Assembly: GCA_029907755.1 (NCBI GenBank)
Contig: JARYLH010000016.1
Coordinates: forward strand, 1 to 17,387
DNA: 17,387 nt
From: Candidatus Methanosuratincola sp.
GTDB taxonomy: Archaea; Thermoproteota; Methanomethylicia; Methanomethylicales; Methanomethylicaceae
Reading direction: 5' to 3'
Part shown: piece by piece, positions 1-5,953 of the stretch
How the letters are laid out: each line of letters opens with the position of its first letter
Numbering within the stretch: position 1 is the stretch's first letter
Position numbers and translations under genes: made by a program
Notes under the pieces: model-generated
Told to the model about the DNA's origin: nothing
The model's database searches: none
The model's input: the letters and a program-made list of their open reading frames with translations, nothing else

Positions 1-50
1 GGTTGAGCTCATCAGGGGCGAACCTGGCTTCGCCCCTGATGAGCTCAACC
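1..50. repeat. Perfect 22-bp inverted repeat with 6-base loop at the window edge
   Basis: Bases 1-22 are the exact reverse complement of bases 29-50, separated by cctggc. The element lies inside the reading frame of the flavoprotein gene and starts at the first base of the window. A 22-bp perfect stem in a coding region, ending at the end of the sequence, is typical of a fold-back assembly or amplification artefact. A real hairpin cannot be excluded, because the frame stays open through it. Confidence 0.9.
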
Positions 51-364
51 CCACTCGACCTCAGCAGGAACTCAATCCCCTTCCTCGACCTCTCCACGAC
101 GTAATTTGTCCACGAGGAGAGTTTGTTGAAGTCAAGGCTGACCTGCACGCCCAGCCCTGACCGCGAGACCCTCTTCGCGTCCCGGATCGTCTTCGCGACC
201 GAGAGAAAAGCTTTCATCGGGACGCACCCCCGGTTTAGGCACGTCCCGCCGACCTGCTCCTTCTCTATCAGAACGACCTTCTTCCCGAGCTGCGCGGATC
301 TAAGGGCGCAGACGTACCCCGCTGGGCCGCCGCCGATTACAGCCACATCGAAATAACGCTCCAT
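1..364 (-). CDS. Dihydrolipoamide dehydrogenase-type FAD disulfide oxidoreductase, N-terminal part (runs off left edge)
   Basis: Only the first 121 codons are present. The protein would be a flavin-dependent disulfide oxidoreductase of the dihydrolipoamide dehydrogenase/mercuric reductase group, which passes electrons between a dithiol substrate and NAD(P) through FAD and a redox-active cysteine pair. Seen in the sequence: an N-terminal FAD dinucleotide fold with GGGPAGY at residues 11-17, an acidic residue ending the second strand (E34), and the active-site motif GGTCLNRGCVPMKAF with C42 and C47. Dihydrolipoamide dehydrogenases usually have SK where this protein has MK after the second cysteine. 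The ATG at 364 has GGTG about six bases upstream and a TATA-like element further up. No lipoyl-dependent dehydrogenase genes are visible, so the substrate is open. The last 20 or so bases at the edge form one arm of a perfect hairpin and may not be genuine coding sequence. Confidence 0.85.
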   Translation of the reverse strand, partial: MERYFDVAVIGGGPAGYVCALRSAQLGKKVVLIEKEQVGGTCLNRGCVPMKAFLSVAKTIRDAKRVSRSGLGVQVSLDFNKLSSWTNYVVERSRKGIEFLLRSSGVELIRGEARFAPDELN

Positions 365-381
365 AGGCACACCAACCAGCC

Positions 382-393
382 AAGCTTAAAGCT
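382..393 (-). promoter_or_regulatory. TATA-like promoter element of the flavoprotein gene
   Basis: On the minus strand this reads CAGCTTTAAGCT. Its centre is about 24 bases before the ATG at 364, which would give a leaderless or nearly leaderless transcript, common in archaea. The core is also a small palindrome (AGCTT-A-AAGCT). Assigned by position and composition only. Confidence 0.35.
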
Positions 394-575
394 GATGACG
401 GAGAATGGGTTGGAGGCTACAAAAAAAGCATTCGGTCCTATCTAGCAAGCTCCAATAACGCTAAACTACTTCATCATGTTAAGCGCCATTCCATCAGACA
501 TTTAATAGCTACTTTTGCACATTTGCTTTGAGTCATTCACAACCAATGTGCGCCCTTTCGAATTATTACATGCGA

Positions 576-938
576 TCAGCAAGATTCGACGATAGAAAGA
601 TTGTTCAGCTTTGCGCAGATCGCAGCCTCTTCCGCTGCTCCCTCGCCTTCGACGATGTACCTGTCCGTCTTCACAAGCCGGTCGTTCCTAAGCTCGACGC
701 CCTTCTGCCGGTATACCTTGAACCCACGCCGCTTCAGCCCGCCCGCCATCATCTTGTACACCTTGGCAGGGAGGTCGATCATCGTCGGCGAGTAGATCAC
801 GATCTCGTCCTCGTGCCAGACCAGGTCGTCTATCTCCTCGACCATCGGGCGCCCCAGAGAGAGCTCCCTCTTCTCCGCCTCCTCCTCAGCCTCGTCGATT
901 ATCTTCTTCAGCGACTTTCTCGGCTTCCGCCTGGGCAT
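576..938 (-). CDS. Uncharacterised 120-residue charged protein
   Basis: I do not recognise this family. The first 35 residues are very rich in Lys, Arg and Glu and look like a long charged helix (RRKPRKSLKKIIDEAEEEAE). A mixed alpha/beta segment of about 80 residues follows, with a WHEDEIVIY strand, a helix around KVYKMMAGGL and a basic GFKVYRQKG strand. There are no signal peptide or membrane segments. I chose the ATG at 938 because GGTG lies six bases before it; a GTG at 947 would add three residues. Codon use and GC match the well-supported genes. Two dyads just upstream suggest regulation. It is monocistronic, and the neighbourhood gives no functional clue. Confidence 0.6.
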   Translation of the reverse strand: MPRRKPRKSLKKIIDEAEEEAEKRELSLGRPMVEEIDDLVWHEDEIVIYSPTMIDLPAKVYKMMAGGLKRRGFKVYRQKGVELRNDRLVKTDRYIVEGEGAAEEAAICAKLNNLSIVESC

Positions 939-984
939 CCGCAGCACCTGATCTTACTCCGCGGCAGGGGGATTTAGGCGTTTG

Positions 985-1002
985 GGTTGAGACAATTCAA
1001 CC
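985..1002. promoter_or_regulatory. Dyad GGTTGA-N6-TCAACC (possible operator)
   Basis: A perfect 6-bp inverted repeat with a 6-base spacer, immediately upstream of a weak TATA-like element (CCTAAAT on the minus strand, about 972-978) of the gene starting at 938. Five T follow on the plus strand, so a weak plus-strand terminator is an alternative. A second dyad with the same TTGA-N6-TCAA core lies 29 bases away, which favours a protein-binding site. Confidence 0.4.
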
Positions 1003-1014
1003 TTTTTCTGAAAA

Positions 1015-1030
1015 ATTGAATCGGCTCAAT
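1015..1030. promoter_or_regulatory. Second dyad ATTGA-N6-TCAAT (possible operator)
   Basis: A 5-bp inverted repeat with a 6-base spacer that shares the TTGA-N6-TCAA core with the dyad at 985-1002. The two centres are 29 bases apart, close to three helical turns, as expected for two dimers bound on one face of the DNA. Confidence 0.35.
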
Positions 1031-1383
1031 GAACCAAAGAATCATTCAAAACAAAATTACAATCTCAGAAGATGGAAATGGAATGTATTTCAACATGGGA
1101 GTGAAAAAATCCCTGTTCATAATATGCGATAACAGTCTAACCGACCTTGCTATGCAGCTTACTAGTAGGCTAAAACAACCACATGATCAATCAATGCTGC
1201 AGGGTGGCAGTATTGGGATCCTTAGAACTCGTTTAACGCGGTCTTTTTTGAAGAAGACGCTTCCCTCTTCCCATACAAATTTGATTATTTTCTTTTCTCT
1301 TGACGGCATGCTTTGCCGACATCTGAGCGGATGATTCCCAGAGATAACACAAAAACCAGACAGAAAGTCAAGGCAAGAGCTCG

Positions 1384-1471
1384 CCAAGAATATGAATGCG
1401 AACACGGAGGCGATCACGGGGATGAGGAAGAGGTAAGACCCCGCCTCCGAGGCGGTTATCTCCGAAAGGGC
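1384..1471 (-). pseudogene. 88-base fragment of an EamA/DMT transporter gene, identical to 6028-6115
   Basis: Every base of 1384-1471 matches 6028-6115, inside the intact transporter gene on the same strand. In the transporter frame it encodes the ninth helix region, from about ALSEITASEAG to FAFIFL. Identity stops abruptly on both sides. On the distal side the open frame continues with another hydrophobic stretch (LDFLSGFCVISG) that loosely resembles the last helix of DMT proteins. On the proximal side the frame is soon closed. No start, promoter or flanking direct repeats are visible. It is a dead fragment, either a recent duplication or the conserved part of a decayed paralogue. Confidence 0.75.
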
Positions 1472-1506
1472 ACCGTCGCAAAGTTAGTCCCGTAAGCTCT
1501 GATACA

Positions 1507-1528
1507 AATTTTTTAAGGAAAACCTTAA
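1507..1528 (+). promoter_or_regulatory. TTAAGG-N4-CCTTAA dyad upstream of vapB-like gene
   Basis: The sequence contains TTAAGG (1513-1518), AAAA, CCTTAA (1523-1528), a perfect 6-bp inverted repeat, within an AT-rich promoter-like stretch about 42-63 bases before the antitoxin ATG. Ribbon-helix-helix antitoxins commonly bind such dyads to repress their own operon. Bases 1507-1523 recur exactly at 3246-3262. Confidence 0.45.
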
Positions 1529-1569
1529 TAACGTATTTACTGTCTACCCTAATTAGTGATCTTACATTT

Positions 1570-1842
1570 ATGGAGAAGAAAATCAAGACCAGCATAATGA
1601 TCAATCGCGATCTATGGGAAGAACTGAGGTCGAGAGTGGGAGGGAGGGGGAGGCTTAAGGATCTTAGCAGAGCCGTTGAGGAGGCAATAGAGGACGAGAC
1701 TGGGGAAGCCCTAATCATCGAGGCGCTTAGTTCTATGCTTGGGGACAAAGAAGAAATCCAACTGACGATCTCGCCAGTCAAGCCAAAAGTTCCTACGGAC
1801 GCGGGCAAAATAATCAGAGGGATGAGGGAAGGCAGTGTCTGA
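1570..1842 (+). CDS. VapB-like ribbon-helix-helix antitoxin
   Basis: A 90-residue protein directly upstream of, and overlapping by one base, a PIN-domain toxin. The N terminus has the form of a ribbon-helix-helix DNA-binding fold: a short strand (KKIKTSIMINRD, residues 3-14), helix one (LWEELRSRV) and helix two (LKDLSRAVEEAIEDE). The C-terminal 45 residues are less structured and would wrap around the toxin to neutralise it. In this family the complex binds its own promoter, which fits the dyad upstream. The start is the ATG at 1570; no strong ribosome-binding site precedes it, so the mRNA may be leaderless or short-leadered. Identification rests on the fold pattern and gene order. Confidence 0.75.
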   Translation: MEKKIKTSIMINRDLWEELRSRVGGRGRLKDLSRAVEEAIEDETGEALIIEALSSMLGDKEEIQLTISPVKPKVPTDAGKIIRGMREGSV

Positions 1843-2297
1843 TGTCAACTCCAACAATTTACCTTGACTCGAGTGCTATCGCGAAAAGGTACATAGATGA
1901 AGACGGAAGCGGGTCGGTCAACGAGATCTACTTAAAGACCTTGAGGGGCGAGCTCAAGCTCGCATTCTCGGCCTGGAATGTGGGTGAAGTGCTCGGCGTC
2001 TTTGAAAAATACTTCAGGCGGGGGTGGCTGAGCGAAGAGGATTGTAGGAAGGCGAAGCGCCAGTTCATTGGAGAGACCGTGAGGCTCTTGAGGCTAAGGA
2101 TCCTGAGTGCAATCCCTGTGAAGACGAGGCTGCTCGTGCAAACCTGGCCGCTACTCGAAAGACACCATATTTATGAGGCTGATGCCCTTCAGCTTGTCTC
2201 GGCGAGGCACATCAAAGCGCAGAACTTTTACACCGCAGATGCTAATCTGCATGAGGCAGCAACAAAGGAAGGGATCGGGAGCGTTTGCGTCCGCTGA
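1842..2297 (+). CDS. VapC-like PIN-domain ribonuclease toxin
   Basis: A 151-residue PIN-domain protein. PIN toxins cut RNA using acidic residues that hold Mg2+ or Mn2+. All expected ones are visible: D9 in YLDSSA, E49 in NVGEVLG, D114 in EADALQL and D133 in TADANL. Length matches the family. Its ATG overlaps the antitoxin stop (TGATG), so the two are translationally coupled. The toxin appears intact, with no frameshift. Such pairs are often mobile and lie in accessory DNA, which fits the AT-rich gap upstream. The RNA target cannot be inferred. Confidence 0.85.
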   Translation: MSTPTIYLDSSAIAKRYIDEDGSGSVNEIYLKTLRGELKLAFSAWNVGEVLGVFEKYFRRGWLSEEDCRKAKRQFIGETVRLLRLRILSAIPVKTRLLVQTWPLLERHHIYEADALQLVSARHIKAQNFYTADANLHEAATKEGIGSVCVR

Positions 2298-2450
2298 ATG
2301 AAACCAGAAAGCACCCATATCGCGATCGGCGGCATTCAGATTCATGGCATAGTTCTACGACCGAAGCCTGGCAATGCTGGTTCATGGGGCTTTCATGGGG
2401 AGACTGGCGAACAGGTTCGAGTTCAATACCGCCTTCTCCAGATTCCATCC

Positions 2451-2820
2451 TCACCGGCTGGAACTCCTGAACTTGGGCAGAAGATAGGAGAGAAAGACTG
2501 CCAGCAGCACGAGGGACAAGACCATGGCGATAAAGACCATCAGGAGGGCTGATCCGGTCAACATGTACCCAACCGCCACCGCAACGATGCTAGCGATCAG
2601 GAGGGCGACCTCGGCGAAGTGCTTGAGCCTTAAATCAGACTGCACCGCAGTGAGCGCCCACGATAAGCACGTAGATGTCAGGGCGGCACCCATGAAACCG
2701 CGGGCAGGGTCGTTTTCTGCAATTGCCGCCAAGAGGCGCCCGCATTGATAGCAAACGGCCGACCGCACAGGCGCATTGAATCGCCAAGAGGGCGCCGATG
2801 TCCAGCACCAACCGGGGCAT
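2451..2820 (-). pseudogene. Small predicted membrane protein, probably frameshifted
   Basis: The clear part is the C-terminal frame, which has three membrane-like segments: GFMGAALTSTCLSWALTAV, then VALLIASIVAVAVGYML, then ALLMVFIAMVLSLVLLAVF, with a basic tail. That frame can be extended to a TTG at 2828, but its first 40 residues look unnatural. A neighbouring frame starting at the ATG at 2820 gives a better beginning (MPRLVLDIGALLAIQC...) with a first hydrophobic helix. The two would join if one base near 2720-2760 were surplus. I therefore read it as a small four-helix membrane protein broken by a frameshift or a sequencing error. I recognise no family. It lies just behind the YbjQ-like gene on the same strand. 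Confidence 0.4.
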
Positions 2821-2825
2821 TGGAT

Positions 2826-2843
2826 CAAAAATGAAAAAAGGTT
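2826..2843 (-). terminator. Oligo-T terminator after the YbjQ-like gene
   Basis: Just after the stop codon at 2847, the minus strand reads CCTTTTTTCATTTTTG, two T runs without a stem. Oligo-T tracts are the usual intrinsic terminators in archaea. Confidence 0.4.
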
Positions 2844-2846
2844 AGT

Positions 2847-3176
2847 TCATTCCTTCTCGAGTATAACCGCGGTCCCGTAGGCGAAGACCTCCGCGGCGCC
2901 GGCAGCAACCGATGAGGTCATGAACCTGATCCCGATGACGCCGTTCGCCCCCATCTCCTTCGCGTTCTGGATCATCCCCTTCAGGGCGATGTCCCTAGCC
3001 TCGGCGAGCATTTCGGTGTACTCTTTCACCTCGCCGCCGACTATGTTCCTCAGTCCGGCTACGATGTCTTTCCCGAGGTGCTTCGCCCTCACGGTCGCAC
3101 CCCTGGCAATCCCGAGTATTTTGGCGACCTTGAATCCGGGTACTTGTTCGGTTGTGGTTACGATTATGTCCTCCAA
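2847..3176 (-). CDS. YbjQ/UPF0145 (DUF74) family protein
   Basis: A 109-residue protein of the YbjQ/UPF0145 family, which forms small homo-oligomeric rings; its function is unknown. Family hallmarks seen: VTTTEQVPGFKVAKILGIARG near the N terminus, a central helix with GGEVKEYTEMLAEARDIAL, then GANGVIGIRF and a C-terminal strand ending in AYGTAVILE. The protein is complete. The start is unusual: the only conventional codon in frame is a TTG at 3176, three residues before the position where homologues begin (I-V-T-T-T), and a GGAGG lies inside the first codons. A TATA-like element (TTTTATTTA, about 3211-3219) would give a short leader to this TTG. Confidence 0.85.
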   Translation of the reverse strand: MEDIIVTTTEQVPGFKVAKILGIARGATVRAKHLGKDIVAGLRNIVGGEVKEYTEMLAEARDIALKGMIQNAKEMGANGVIGIRFMTSSVAAGAAEVFAYGTAVILEKE

Positions 3177-3245
3177 ATTCTCGGCCCCCCTATATCGATA
3201 TGGCGAGAAGTAAATAAAAGGTCACTAGATTTATCCTTTGCTACC

Positions 3246-3262
3246 AATTTTTTAAGGAAAAC
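3246..3262. repeat. 17-base copy of the vapB promoter half-site
   Basis: The sequence aattttttaaggaaaac is identical to bases 1507-1523 in front of the vapB-like gene. Here the second half of the dyad (CCTTAA) is missing. It lies 70-86 bases upstream of the YbjQ-like gene. The gap 3177-3473 otherwise holds only a widely spaced inverted repeat, TCATTGAAG (3313-3321) and CTTCAATGA (3369-3377), and no supportable gene. Confidence 0.5.
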
Positions 3263-3448
3263 AGGTCATTTACGGCAGCCCTGCAAAAAACTGATCCCAC
3301 ACCAATAGAATTTCATTGAAGCACAGAAATGGGAAAAAACGCGCTGTTCTCACGATTACTCTTGACCACTTCAATGATAATTAATCAAGAAAGCTTTCAT
3401 CTTCTAAGACTGATTTTTGCGCCGCGACATTGAGCTGGCACATCAGCC

Positions 3449-3454
3449 AAAAAA
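3449..3454 (-). terminator. Oligo-T terminator after the TrpD-like gene
   Basis: On the minus strand TGGCTTTTTTGGCTG follows the TrpD-like stop codon by about 20 bases. A six-T run without a stable stem is enough for termination in many archaea. Confidence 0.35.
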
Positions 3455-3473
3455 GCCAGGATAAGAAGCAGAG

Positions 3474-4616
3474 CTACAAGAGGTACCCTTGGAACGGCGG
3501 GAAGAGGTGCCTGTTTGTTTCCAACAGCGATTCAAACACTTTGATCCCTCTTTCTGGATTTCTGTTCTGTGTCTTGACCCACTCCTCTAACTTGTCTAGC
3601 GCCTTGCCTGTTACGATCGCATCAAGCGCAACTTCTGCGCCTTCCCTTATTGAACCGACCCTGCTAGAAAGATAAAGTAGACCCCCTGCGTTAGCCGCGG
3701 TCATCTGGACCTTGGGGCGATCCTTGCCCGAAAGCACTCTAACAAGTGTCCTTGCCTCAACCTTCGGATCCGAGGAAGCCAAGATCTCTGACTCGTCTAC
3801 TGATTCGGCAATGCCCAAGTCGCGTGGAGACACTTCGTAGGAGGCTATTGTTCCATCTTCGAAGAGCTCGGCGACGTAGGTCTTGCCTATGATTGAGATC
3901 TCGTCGATAGTCTTACCGGTCTTGTCGCTTATCCCGCTGACGACGAGCGCCCGCCTGTACCCGATCTTGCGCATGACCTCGGCAACCGAGAACAACAAGT
4001 TTCGGCTGTATATGCCCCTGAGACCTATCCTCGGCATTGCGGGGTTCGCAAGCGAAGCTGCAATGTTTAGTATCGACCCAAAGCGGATGTCTTTCAAAAT
4101 CCTTGCGAGGCCTGGGTGAAGTTGTGGGTTCATTCCGTTGAAGACGCCGATGTTGCACTGCTCTAAACTCCGCTTCACGCAATCGACAGGGCAGTCCACG
4201 TCAACGCCAAGCGCCTCCGCGACGTCTATTGCACCGCACCTCGATGTAATAGCACGTGCAGCATGTCTAACCACAGTCACGCCACAGCTCGCCGCGACGA
4301 TTGACGAGGCGGTGCTTACATTGAAAGTCTTCAGGTCGTCCATTCCTGTGCCACTGTTCTCGACAAGTTTCACCCCAGGGAGATCAACCTTGGGCGTATC
4401 GTACTCGAAGATCGCCTCCCAGCAGCCAGCGACCTCCTCTGCGGTCGGTCCCTTCGCAGTCAGAGCGGCGAGGAAGGCACCCGATGGGATGTCGGGCTGC
4501 TCTTGGAATAGAACCTGCCGCACCATCTCCTTTACTTCTTGCCTGCCAAGATCCCTTCGCTTTATCAACGCATCTACCCTGAGCCCAAAGTCCTTGAGCG
4601 AGGATTCTGTACGCAT
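3474..4616 (-). CDS. Anthranilate phosphoribosyltransferase-like protein (TrpD/glycosyltransferase family 3)
   Basis: A 380-residue protein with the architecture of TrpD: a helical N-terminal domain (about 1-75) and an alpha/beta PRPP-binding domain. TrpD transfers a ribose phosphate from PRPP to anthranilate. Seen: KGPTAEE (55-61), a phosphate loop GTGMDDLKTFNVST (89-102), HAARAITSRCGAIDVAEALGV, LHPGLA, NPAMPRIGLRGIYS, a metal-type DEIS motif after GKT, and a C-terminal NAGGLLYLSSRV segment. The usual GTGGD reads GTGMD, and the region that holds the anthranilate-contacting Arg in TrpD is changed, so the substrate may differ. No other trp gene is nearby. The ATG at 4616 is preceded by its own promoter and a dyad. 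The fold assignment is firm, the reaction is not. Confidence 0.75.
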   Translation of the reverse strand: MRTESSLKDFGLRVDALIKRRDLGRQEVKEMVRQVLFQEQPDIPSGAFLAALTAKGPTAEEVAGCWEAIFEYDTPKVDLPGVKLVENSGTGMDDLKTFNVSTASSIVAASCGVTVVRHAARAITSRCGAIDVAEALGVDVDCPVDCVKRSLEQCNIGVFNGMNPQLHPGLARILKDIRFGSILNIAASLANPAMPRIGLRGIYSRNLLFSVAEVMRKIGYRRALVVSGISDKTGKTIDEISIIGKTYVAELFEDGTIASYEVSPRDLGIAESVDESEILASSDPKVEARTLVRVLSGKDRPKVQMTAANAGGLLYLSSRVGSIREGAEVALDAIVTGKALDKLEEWVKTQNRNPERGIKVFESLLETNRHLFPPFQGYLL

Positions 4617-4630
4617 CTAAACCACTAATT

Positions 4631-4647
4631 GGATGGATACTCCATCC
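4631..4647. promoter_or_regulatory. Dyad GGATGG-N5-CCATCC between TATA element and TrpD-like gene
   Basis: A perfect 6-bp inverted repeat with a 5-base spacer, placed 15-31 bases before the ATG at 4616 and directly downstream of a TATA-like element. In archaea, repressor sites in this place block polymerase recruitment. Confidence 0.5.
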
Positions 4648-4660
4648 GTTTAATAAGTTT
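4648..4660 (-). promoter_or_regulatory. TATA-like element of the TrpD-like gene
   Basis: The minus strand reads AAACTTATTAAAC, about 32-44 bases before the ATG, so a transcript would begin roughly 10 bases before the start codon. Confidence 0.45.
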
Positions 4661-4695
4661 TGCTTTGATAGGCAGGAAAGGAATTCAGAGGGCGT

Positions 4696-5748
4696 TTAGC
4701 TTTTTACGACTATCCTTAGCTGCGCTTTCGCATCAGTTGATCTCAGACCCTCTTCGATCTCGTCCAGCCCAATAGTTCTCACCGGCAACCAATCCAGCTT
4801 CAGATCTTTGGTGAGCAGATCAATGGCTCTTCTGTTTTGGGTTGAGGTGCACCCGTATGATCCAACGAGCATTTTCTCCTCGTAATGGAGGAGGTTGAAG
4901 TCAACGAGTTTAATAGATTCCGGTTTAGGAATGCCTGAAAAAAGGCAAAGTCTACCGCCCTTCGATAACAGGTCAAACACAGGGTAGGCGGAAATAGCTT
5001 CTCCGAATGCTGGAATGATCGCATCTACCCCCCTTCCTCTAGTCTCATCTAGCACCGCATCTTTCAGATTCTCGTGGTTTGAGTCGATAACCCTGTCTGC
5101 CCCAGCTTTCATCGCAAATCGCATCCTGTCTTTCAAGATCTCGGCGACGATTACGTGGGCACCCCGCAGCTTTGCGAGCACCACATTCAGGATCCCCATA
5201 ATGCCCGCGCCAAGGATCAAAACCGTATCGTCCGATGAGATGCGTAGCTTATCTGCGCAGTTCAAACAGCAGGCAAGGGGCTCCGTGAGTGTCGCCTTTT
5301 CGTAGCTCAACCCGTTTGGAATTTTGTTGATACCATTGATCCTTACCAGCTCCGGTGGGACCTTCATCAGCTCGGCGAACCCGCCGTCGTAGGAGAAACC
5401 TATGATCTTAATCTTGTCACAAAGGTTATCTCTTCCAGTCCTGCATTTGTGACAGCTGCCGCATGAGACTCCAGGGAATATTTGGACGCGATCTCCGACA
5501 GAGTATGCATTGCTCCTACTCTCGACCACCACACCTGCAACCTCATGCCCCAGGATCCTAGGACACCGCAGATCCCTCTGCCCCTTCTTCCACATCTTCA
5601 CATCAGTGCTGCAAACACCGCAGGCCCTCACTTCCACGACTAGCCCGCCCGGATCCGCCGACGGATTCTCAACCTCTTTCAGACTGATTTTGCTTACCGA
5701 TTCCAAAACGGCTGCCTTCACCTTAACCAACTCACGGACTCGCTGCAC
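4696..5748 (-). CDS. Zinc-dependent medium-chain alcohol/polyol dehydrogenase
   Basis: A 350-residue member of the medium-chain dehydrogenase family (threonine, sorbitol and alcohol dehydrogenases), which oxidises an alcohol with NAD(P). Seen: catalytic zinc ligands C46 (GVCSTD) and the GHE motif H68-E69; a complete structural zinc site C96, C99, C102 and C110 (CGSCHKCRTGRDNLC); TEPLACCLN before the Rossmann fold; the nucleotide-binding GAGIMG; and the strand-end acidic E in VIVAE, which favours NAD over NADP. The protein is cytosolic and intact. A GTG at 5748 gives the length stated, but a GTG at 5721 (VKAAVLE) fits homologues and the TATA-like element better. A separate promoter precedes the TrpD-like gene, so the two are not clearly one operon. 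The substrate is unknown. Confidence 0.85.
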   Translation of the reverse strand: MQRVRELVKVKAAVLESVSKISLKEVENPSADPGGLVVEVRACGVCSTDVKMWKKGQRDLRCPRILGHEVAGVVVESRSNAYSVGDRVQIFPGVSCGSCHKCRTGRDNLCDKIKIIGFSYDGGFAELMKVPPELVRINGINKIPNGLSYEKATLTEPLACCLNCADKLRISSDDTVLILGAGIMGILNVVLAKLRGAHVIVAEILKDRMRFAMKAGADRVIDSNHENLKDAVLDETRGRGVDAIIPAFGEAISAYPVFDLLSKGGRLCLFSGIPKPESIKLVDFNLLHYEEKMLVGSYGCTSTQNRRAIDLLTKDLKLDWLPVRTIGLDEIEEGLRSTDAKAQLRIVVKS

Positions 5749-5763
5749 AATTATTGTCTTGAT

Positions 5764-5777
5764 CCAAATTTAATACT
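5764..5777 (-). promoter_or_regulatory. TATA-like element of the dehydrogenase gene
   Basis: The minus strand reads AGTATTAAATTTGG. Transcription would start about 26 bases further on, near 5744, which is downstream of the GTG at 5748 and supports the GTG at 5721 as the real start. The stretch 5778-5953 shows no supportable gene. Confidence 0.4.
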
Positions 5778-5953
5778 GGCGAATGTCCGCATTGAATGAT
5801 TTATCAATAGGAACCTACAGGAAAAGCCATTTTTCCCAACTGGTCGAACAAAAGATGATAGTTGCGTTACAAAAGCGCCTCAACTGCGCCATGAGCATTC
5901 TGCTCAAGACGGCTGGAACTCCAAGTCCAATAATATGAAAACAAACAGCGTGA

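Larger units (their letters stand above)
939..1569. other. AT-rich intergenic region with regulatory dyads and a transporter gene fragment
   Basis: This stretch has no gene I can support. It holds the two TTGA-N6-TCAA dyads (985-1030), an AT-rich segment (about 1003-1380) whose plus-strand 101-codon frame at 1029-1334 resembles no known family, the 88-base copy of a DMT transporter segment (1384-1471), and the promoter and dyad of the vapBC-like pair (1507-1569). Composition differs clearly from the GC-rich genes around it and suggests decayed or acquired DNA. Confidence 0.6.

Noticed and set aside
1029..1334. Plus-strand 101-codon open frame starting at the second dyad
   Set aside because: AT-rich, no recognisable family, no clear ribosome-binding site, and the second half looks like random sequence. 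The first 60 residues look protein-like, so it is left as doubtful rather than called.
2405..2435. Sequence ggttcgagttc resembling a tRNA T-arm
   Set aside because: The flanking bases do not pair into a T stem, and no acceptor, D or anticodon arm can be built around it.
2298..2552. Plus-strand 84-codon frame beginning right after the vapC-like stop
   Set aside because: Close spacing suggests a third operon gene, but its second half overlaps the well-supported hydrophobic frame on the other strand and ends in low-complexity charged residues. No family is recognised.
3313..3377. Inverted repeat TCATTGAAG ... CTTCAATGA with a 47-base loop
   Set aside because: Could be the ends of a tiny mobile element or a structured RNA, but the stem is only 9 bp, the loop is long and no target duplication is visible.
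5783..5938. Plus-strand 51-codon frame (MSALNDLSIGTYRKS...)
   Set aside because: It looks somewhat natural, but its ATG is only about ten bases from the only TATA-like element, there is no ribosome-binding site, and an equally long open frame exists on the other strand.
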